Assembly: GCF_900086655.1 (NCBI RefSeq)
Contig: NZ_LT575476.1
Span: 587,664-651,663 of the forward strand
DNA: 64,000 nucleotides
Reading direction: 5' to 3'
From: Paenibacillus tuaregi
Lineage (GTDB): Bacteria > Bacillota > Bacilli > Paenibacillales > Paenibacillaceae
Shown: positions 60,015-64,000 of the stretch, one piece after another
Layout of the letters: the number at the start of each line of letters is the position of its first letter
How positions within the stretch are numbered: the first letter of the stretch is position 1
The notes under the pieces: model-generated
Told to the model about the DNA's origin: nothing
The model's database searches: none
What the model saw: the letters and a program-made list of their open reading frames with translations, nothing else
Made by a program: the position numbers and the translations under genes

Positions 60015-60884
60015 ATGGTTAACAAAATAAGCGGTTATAAGGGCCTGATTCTGCTGTGCCTGATGAGCCTGCTGCTGAACTATCTTATTCTATACCCGCT
60101 TGGGCTCGGACAATATGACGGGCCCGAGCATCCTTATTTGTTCGGGATTATTAATCTTGCGGCAGGTCTGCTTGAGCTGGGCCTGATTACCTTGTACTTA
60201 AGGAGAGTCGAGCGGATGCCTGTGCGCCTGGTTGGACTTGGGTGGAACCGCAAGCATCTGATCTATTCGGTAACAGCGGTCGTTATGACCCTGGTGCTTC
60301 ATTTAGTCTATTTAAAAAGCCTGGACGAAGGCGGTGTGCTCAAGGCTTACTTTAATGTGCATTATTTCGAGAATGCCCAATTGGTGCCTATGCTTCTGTG
60401 TACCGGAGCAGGCTGGTTCGTGAATGCCTTTTATGAAGAACTGCTGCGTGGATATTTTGCCATTAAGCTGAAAAGTCTCGGGCCTCTCCCGATGTTTCTG
60501 ATCACCGGTGTGACGGCGATCCTAATGCATGCAATTAACGGACTGGATTGGATATACGCGATTCTGATCTTTATCATGAATTCCACGTTCCTTTATGTAT
60601 ACCTGAAGAGCGGATCGATTTACCCGGCGGTTGCCGCTCATTTTATTTATAATTTCACTTTGGGGCATTTATTCGGCAGCGGTGCAGTGGCCTTCCTCAT
60701 TGTTGAAGGTGAACTTCCGCTGTGGTATACTCTGACGCCAATTGCTCTGTATGTGATTCTCATCCTTGTTACAGCCAAGCTAATTTATGGGGACGCCTCT
60801 ATAACCCACTGCCTGGGCAATCTCGGCCGGGGAGACGTGCGTTCAGCCCATGCGCAGAGTTCCAGGCGCTCCAAAGTCATGTGA
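60015..60884 (+). CDS. CPBP family intramembrane metalloprotease
   Basis: A 289-residue protein with eight helices and the CPBP (Abi) motifs: FYEELLRGYFAIKL (EExxxR), a His in ILMHAINGLDW, and AAHFIYNF (HxxxN). Such proteins often give self-immunity to bacteriocins; location behind a BcrAB-like exporter fits that idea (inference). AAAGGA precedes the ATG, 15 nt after the permease gene. Confidence 0.88.
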   Translation: MVNKISGYKGLILLCLMSLLLNYLILYPLGLGQYDGPEHPYLFGIINLAAGLLELGLITLYLRRVERMPVRLVGLGWNRKHLIYSVTAVVMTLVLHLVYLKSLDEGGVLKAYFNVHYFENAQLVPMLLCTGAGWFVNAFYEELLRGYFAIKLKSLGPLPMFLITGVTAILMHAINGLDWIYAILIFIMNSTFLYVYLKSGSIYPAVAAHFIYNFTLGHLFGSGAVAFLIVEGELPLWYTLTPIALYVILILVTAKLIYGDASITHCLGNLGRGDVRSAHAQSSRRSKVM

Positions 60885-60927
60885 CTTAAAGCTATTTTTG
60901 ACTATAAAAAGCCATATGACCATAACT

Positions 60928-60971
60928 ATACCAGAAGCCCGCGAGCCATCTTGGCCGCGGGCTTCTGGTAT
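60928..60971. terminator. Bidirectional 16-bp hairpin
   Basis: ATACCAGAAGCCCGCG (60928-60943) pairs perfectly with CGCGGGCTTCTGGTAT (60956-60971) around 12 nt. There is no long T run. It separates the CPBP gene from the convergent EamA gene. Confidence 0.75.
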
Positions 60972-60985
60972 GAAGTGATTAAAAA

Positions 60986-61915
60986 TTAACTTTGGAGCTG
61001 CTCAGCCTTCGGAACAGAAGGCTTCCGCCTCAGCAGCTGCCGGAGTGCCGGAGCATTTACAAGTATGAGACCGGTCAGGATGACAAGTACGCCTATGAGC
61101 GTAGTCAAGGATACCGGTTCCTTATACAAGACGGTACCAATCGCCAGTGCGATTACCGGAGAGATATAGAGCCATGTGGAAGGGAAGAGCGGAGTGGTCT
61201 TCACAACCAGCCAGTAAAAGAGGCTGTGAGCCACCATAGAACCAATGACAATCAAGTAGAGCAGGGAGTACAGAGCATGTGGATTCAGCAGAGAGTCTCC
61301 ATGAACCTTTTCGGTAAATAAGGAGATCAGCAGTAGACCTGCTCCCCCATACATCATTTGGGCTGCATTCAGCGCAATGGGGGACACCTCCTTAAACCGG
61401 TTCGCGACCTGCTTGGAATAGAGCGCCCCGCCCGCATAGAACACCTCGCCAACCAGAATGATAAGACAAGCTGAAATCCAGAGCGGGCCAACCGGGTCCG
61501 CCACTCCGGGAAGCAGCAGAAGCAGCACCCCTCCGAATCCAAGCAGGCAGCCGGCTAGGGCGAGGGGATTGACCTTGGTGCGGAGGGTAACGGACCCGAG
61601 CAGCAGAATCATGATGGGGCCTGTGGCGGACAGGACGGCGGCTATTCCTGAGGACACATACTGCTCGGCCCAATACAGGGAAGCGAAGGTGCCGAAGGTT
61701 AGCCCAAGTCCGGTCAGCATCATCTCTTTGCGCAGCAGCAGGGACAGGGTGGCTCTTCCTCTCCACAGCATGAAGCTGTACAGGATCAGACCGGCGAGGA
61801 AGAATCGTAGTCCCCCTCCGAAAAATGGGGGAAGTCCCGCATCAATCCCCCATTTGATTGCGAGAAAAGTAGTGCCAAAGATCAGGCACATAACCGAAAA
61901 AGCCAAATAAACCAT
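60986..61915 (-). CDS. EamA (DMT) family transporter
   Basis: A 309-residue ten-helix transporter with two EamA repeats (VMCLIFGTTFLAIKWGIDAGLPPFFGGGLRF and ACLIILVGEVFYAGGALYSKQVA). The start at 61915 has AAGGAGG 8 nt upstream; the ATG at 61921 is too close to it. It is divergent from a MocR regulator, its likely controller. Confidence 0.9.
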   Translation of the reverse strand: MVYLAFSVMCLIFGTTFLAIKWGIDAGLPPFFGGGLRFFLAGLILYSFMLWRGRATLSLLLRKEMMLTGLGLTFGTFASLYWAEQYVSSGIAAVLSATGPIMILLLGSVTLRTKVNPLALAGCLLGFGGVLLLLLPGVADPVGPLWISACLIILVGEVFYAGGALYSKQVANRFKEVSPIALNAAQMMYGGAGLLLISLFTEKVHGDSLLNPHALYSLLYLIVIGSMVAHSLFYWLVVKTTPLFPSTWLYISPVIALAIGTVLYKEPVSLTTLIGVLVILTGLILVNAPALRQLLRRKPSVPKAEQLQS

Positions 61916-62035
61916 AAACATATCCTCCTTTTGTTTTATTATAGAAGACAGAAGATAGAACAGATTGAGATGAATAGACCAGATGTAGGCTGGCGTAACG
62001 TTAGAATATTCTCTAATGGAGGGAGGAGAGGGAGC

Positions 62036-63673
62036 GTGACATCAAATTCTCAAAGGGGCAAGCCGGCGGAATTGTTACGGAGCCGGGTGTCAAAGGCTTC
62101 AAGTGTTGAAAAGCCTGAACAAGGCCGTATACCCGAGGATTTATCGAATCGGGCGGCAGTTATCGTGGATGCCGGGGCTAAACCGCGCACCCAAACCGGT
62201 GTCAAAGCTCCTACGACAGAAACCAATGCTATCTTGGCTGGACCAACCGTATGGCAGGACCAGCTTCGTATACAGGCGGGGGAGCGTTCTCCACAGCTGT
62301 TTCGGCAGGTGCACGATTACCTGCTGGGTAAGCTGTCCACCGGCTTCTGGGGGGAGCATGAGAAGCTTCCATCGGTTCGGTTGTTAGCTGAAGAATTGGG
62401 AGTGCACAGATTAACTGTGCTGCGGGCTTACCAGCTGCTCAAGGATACCGGCCGCATTTATGTGAAAGAGAAATCAGGTTATTATGTACTCCCGGTGAAT
62501 CAGCGTATACACCAGGCGGATTCAGGTGAAGGGGATCAATTCTCCTCGGCCTCCTTAAGGCAAACTCCTCCTTCCTTCGCCCAGGCCCTTGTCGATCCGG
62601 GACTGCTGCCGAACCGTTATTTCTCAGAGTACGCCAAGAAGGTGTTTGATTTATATCCGAAGGTGCTGGGAACCTACTCCTCGGTTCAGGGGGATGAGGA
62701 ACTGAGGTCGATCCTCTCAGCTTACTTAGCTGGAACCCACGGGCTGCATATGGCTGCCGAGGATCTGCTGATTACAACCGGGGCACAGCAGGCGATTGAC
62801 CTGGCGGCGCGGGCTTTTGTGGATGCGGGGGACTACGTGCTTATGGAGCGGCCAACCTACCATGCGGCCATCCCCATCTTTGAAGGCCGGGGTGCTCAGA
62901 TTGTCCCTGTCGATATCCGTTCGGATGGATATGACTTATCCTGTCTTGAGGATCTGATGCAGCGCTACCACCCCAAGGTATTTTACATGAATCCGACCTT
63001 TCATAACCCTACTGGATACACGGTACCTGTATGGCAGCGCAAGCTTTTGGTTGAACTGGCAGAGAGGTACCGGTGCCTGATTGTAGAGGATGACCCGTTC
63101 CGTGATATCTATTTCGGTGAAGCTCCGCCGCTGCCTGTTGCAGCCTATGATACGGAAGGATGGGTACTGTACATTCGAAGCTTCAGCAAATACGCGGCGC
63201 CGGGCCTGCGGATCGCCGTAATGTGTGCGCAGCCGCCCCGGATGGACCTGATGCTGCGGTACAAAATGCAGATGGATAACGGGGCTCCGCTGCTCAATCA
63301 GAAGGTGTTCTTGCTCTACCTGGCTTCTGAGCGGCTGACCGGCCATTTAGAGAAACTAAGAATAGCCCTGAATATACGTAAGACTGTCATGGAGGAAGCC
63401 TTAGGTGCAACAGATTGGCAGTGGGAGAGTCCGCTCGGCGGATTAAGCTTATGGGTACGGCTTCCTGAGAAGGGAATTACGGTGGAGAAGCTCTTGTCGC
63501 GATGCCAACGGGAGGGGATCGTCTTCTCACCCGGTAGCGCCCATGACCCGCTGGGTAAGCTGCGAAGCCATATTCGGCTCAGCTATTCCTTCGTCAATGA
63601 GGGAGAGATTCGCGAAGGGATTCGCCGCCTCATCCAGCTTGCCCAAGCTTTAGAACCACCTTCATCCAGGTAA
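62036..63673 (+). CDS. MocR/PdxR family regulator (GntR fused to aminotransferase)
   Basis: A 545-residue regulator. After an unusual 85-residue basic, Ser/Arg-rich N-terminal region comes a GntR winged helix (LFRQVHDYLLGKLSTGFWGEHEKLPSVRLLAEELGVHRLTVLRAYQLLKDTGRIYVKEKSGYYV). An aminotransferase-like fold-type I domain follows, with the PLP lysine in RSFSKYAAPGLRI. Such proteins sense PLP or an amino acid rather than catalyse. GTG 62036 follows GGAGGGAGGAGAGGGAGC. The divergent EamA gene is the likely target. Confidence 0.88.
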   Translation: MTSNSQRGKPAELLRSRVSKASSVEKPEQGRIPEDLSNRAAVIVDAGAKPRTQTGVKAPTTETNAILAGPTVWQDQLRIQAGERSPQLFRQVHDYLLGKLSTGFWGEHEKLPSVRLLAEELGVHRLTVLRAYQLLKDTGRIYVKEKSGYYVLPVNQRIHQADSGEGDQFSSASLRQTPPSFAQALVDPGLLPNRYFSEYAKKVFDLYPKVLGTYSSVQGDEELRSILSAYLAGTHGLHMAAEDLLITTGAQQAIDLAARAFVDAGDYVLMERPTYHAAIPIFEGRGAQIVPVDIRSDGYDLSCLEDLMQRYHPKVFYMNPTFHNPTGYTVPVWQRKLLVELAERYRCLIVEDDPFRDIYFGEAPPLPVAAYDTEGWVLYIRSFSKYAAPGLRIAVMCAQPPRMDLMLRYKMQMDNGAPLLNQKVFLLYLASERLTGHLEKLRIALNIRKTVMEEALGATDWQWESPLGGLSLWVRLPEKGITVEKLLSRCQREGIVFSPGSAHDPLGKLRSHIRLSYSFVNEGEIREGIRRLIQLAQALEPPSSR

Positions 63674-63954
63674 TTGTGGAAGTCATTCCACCTACAATCA
63701 GAATCAAGATTGAGAAGAGTTTGAAAAGTTTGAAGCCCTCTAACTATGAGGCTGTCTGTGCAGGTTTAGTACCCTGGCAGGCGGCCTTCTTCTGTTCCCG
63801 CATATTCCCACCTAGTAGGCCCTTGTTTCAGACCAATCCGTACAGCTCCGCATACGATACTTTTGATATTGATTTTGCTCTGTACGAAATTGATGGGTAG
63901 GGCAGCCGGCAGGACGCGGATGTGATCCGGGCAAAGACAGAGGAGGATGGCAAG
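63674..63954. other. Intergenic stretch, no gene supported
   Basis: A 74-codon open frame spans most of it but has no ribosome site and no recognisable product. A GAGGAGG site at its end serves the next gene. No clear promoter or terminator. Confidence 0.4.
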
Positions 63955-64000
63955 ATGAGTGGTAAGAAAAAACTGATCCGGGCGATAAAAAGTAAGTGGG
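63955..64000 (+). CDS. Partial gene, N-terminus only
   Basis: ATG 63955 has GAGGAGG 8 nt upstream and opens MSGKKKLIRAIKSKW, running off the window. The basic start gives no clue to function. Confidence 0.6.
   Translation, partial: MSGKKKLIRAIKSKW

Noticed and set aside
63676..63900. 74-codon frame after the MocR gene
   Set aside because: Starts at a GTG with no ribosome site, has unremarkable composition and no recognisable motif.

Overview
The window looks like chromosomal DNA of an endospore-forming, low-to-moderate G+C Firmicute, most likely Paenibacillus or a close relative. This is inferred from strong AGGAGG ribosome sites with frequent TTG/GTG starts, a Bacillus-type caa3 oxidase operon (ctaCDEF, ctaG, DUF420), ytrA-type GntR/ABC units, an EfeUOB iron operon and many small MFS/EamA/TetR units. 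No rRNA, tRNA, CRISPR array, insertion sequence or prophage was seen.

Layout. 1-900: methionine aminopeptidase. 1.2-6.6 kb: caa3 cytochrome oxidase and its assembly factors. 6.7-11.6 kb: GntR-controlled ABC modules (an ABC-2 type membrane protein, a YtrA-like repressor, two ATPases, a NatB-like permease) and a 50-residue glycine-zipper peptide. 11.9-14.4 kb: winged-helix/helical-repeat regulator with an MFS exporter. 14.6-15.8 kb: decayed MmyB-type regulator and an L,D-transpeptidase. 16.0-25.8 kb: an ECF sigma region with three near-identical promoters, its membrane anti-sigma factor and a secreted look-alike of that anti-sigma factor's outer domain; interspersed are a TetR/Acg-nitroreductase pair and a reverse-strand DHA2 exporter/SdpI-like/hydrolase/TetR unit. 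25.8-31.5 kb: acetyltransferase, an A+T-rich AraC/EamA pair, an unrecognised protein with a PspA-like coiled coil, a candidate structured RNA, and a DUF2935 protein. 31.6-36.2 kb: three unrelated cation/proton antiporters, each preceded by a copy of the same small structured RNA leader. 36.3-42.7 kb: PLP enzyme, alpha/beta hydrolase, ManC-like nucleotidyltransferase with a DUF6492 protein, PAP2 phosphatase and secreted phosphoesterase. 42.8-49.0 kb: an OmpR-type two-component system, then the Fur-boxed efeUOB operon. 49.0-55.4 kb: malto-oligosaccharide-type ABC importer, GH13 glucosidase and LacI regulator with three operator-like palindromes. 55.5-64 kb: EamA transporter, a YcbLM/YcbNO-like two-component/ABC unit with a CPBP protease, another EamA gene divergent from a MocR regulator, and the start of one more gene.

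Most interesting. (1) The ECF regulon: sites at 15998, 18485 and 24010 share ATATAAC - 17 nt - CATCTAAT and lie before an unknown 111-residue protein, the secreted paralogue of the anti-sigma sensor domain, and the sigma/anti-sigma operon itself. A soluble copy of the sensor domain inside the regulon suggests a feedback or decoy circuit. (2) The repeated leader RNA with compensating stem changes before three cation antiporters, which looks like an ion-sensing riboswitch family; a Na+ class is my first guess. (3) A closed RNA structure with its own terminator at 30403-30573. All functional calls rest on reading motifs by eye; no database search was possible.
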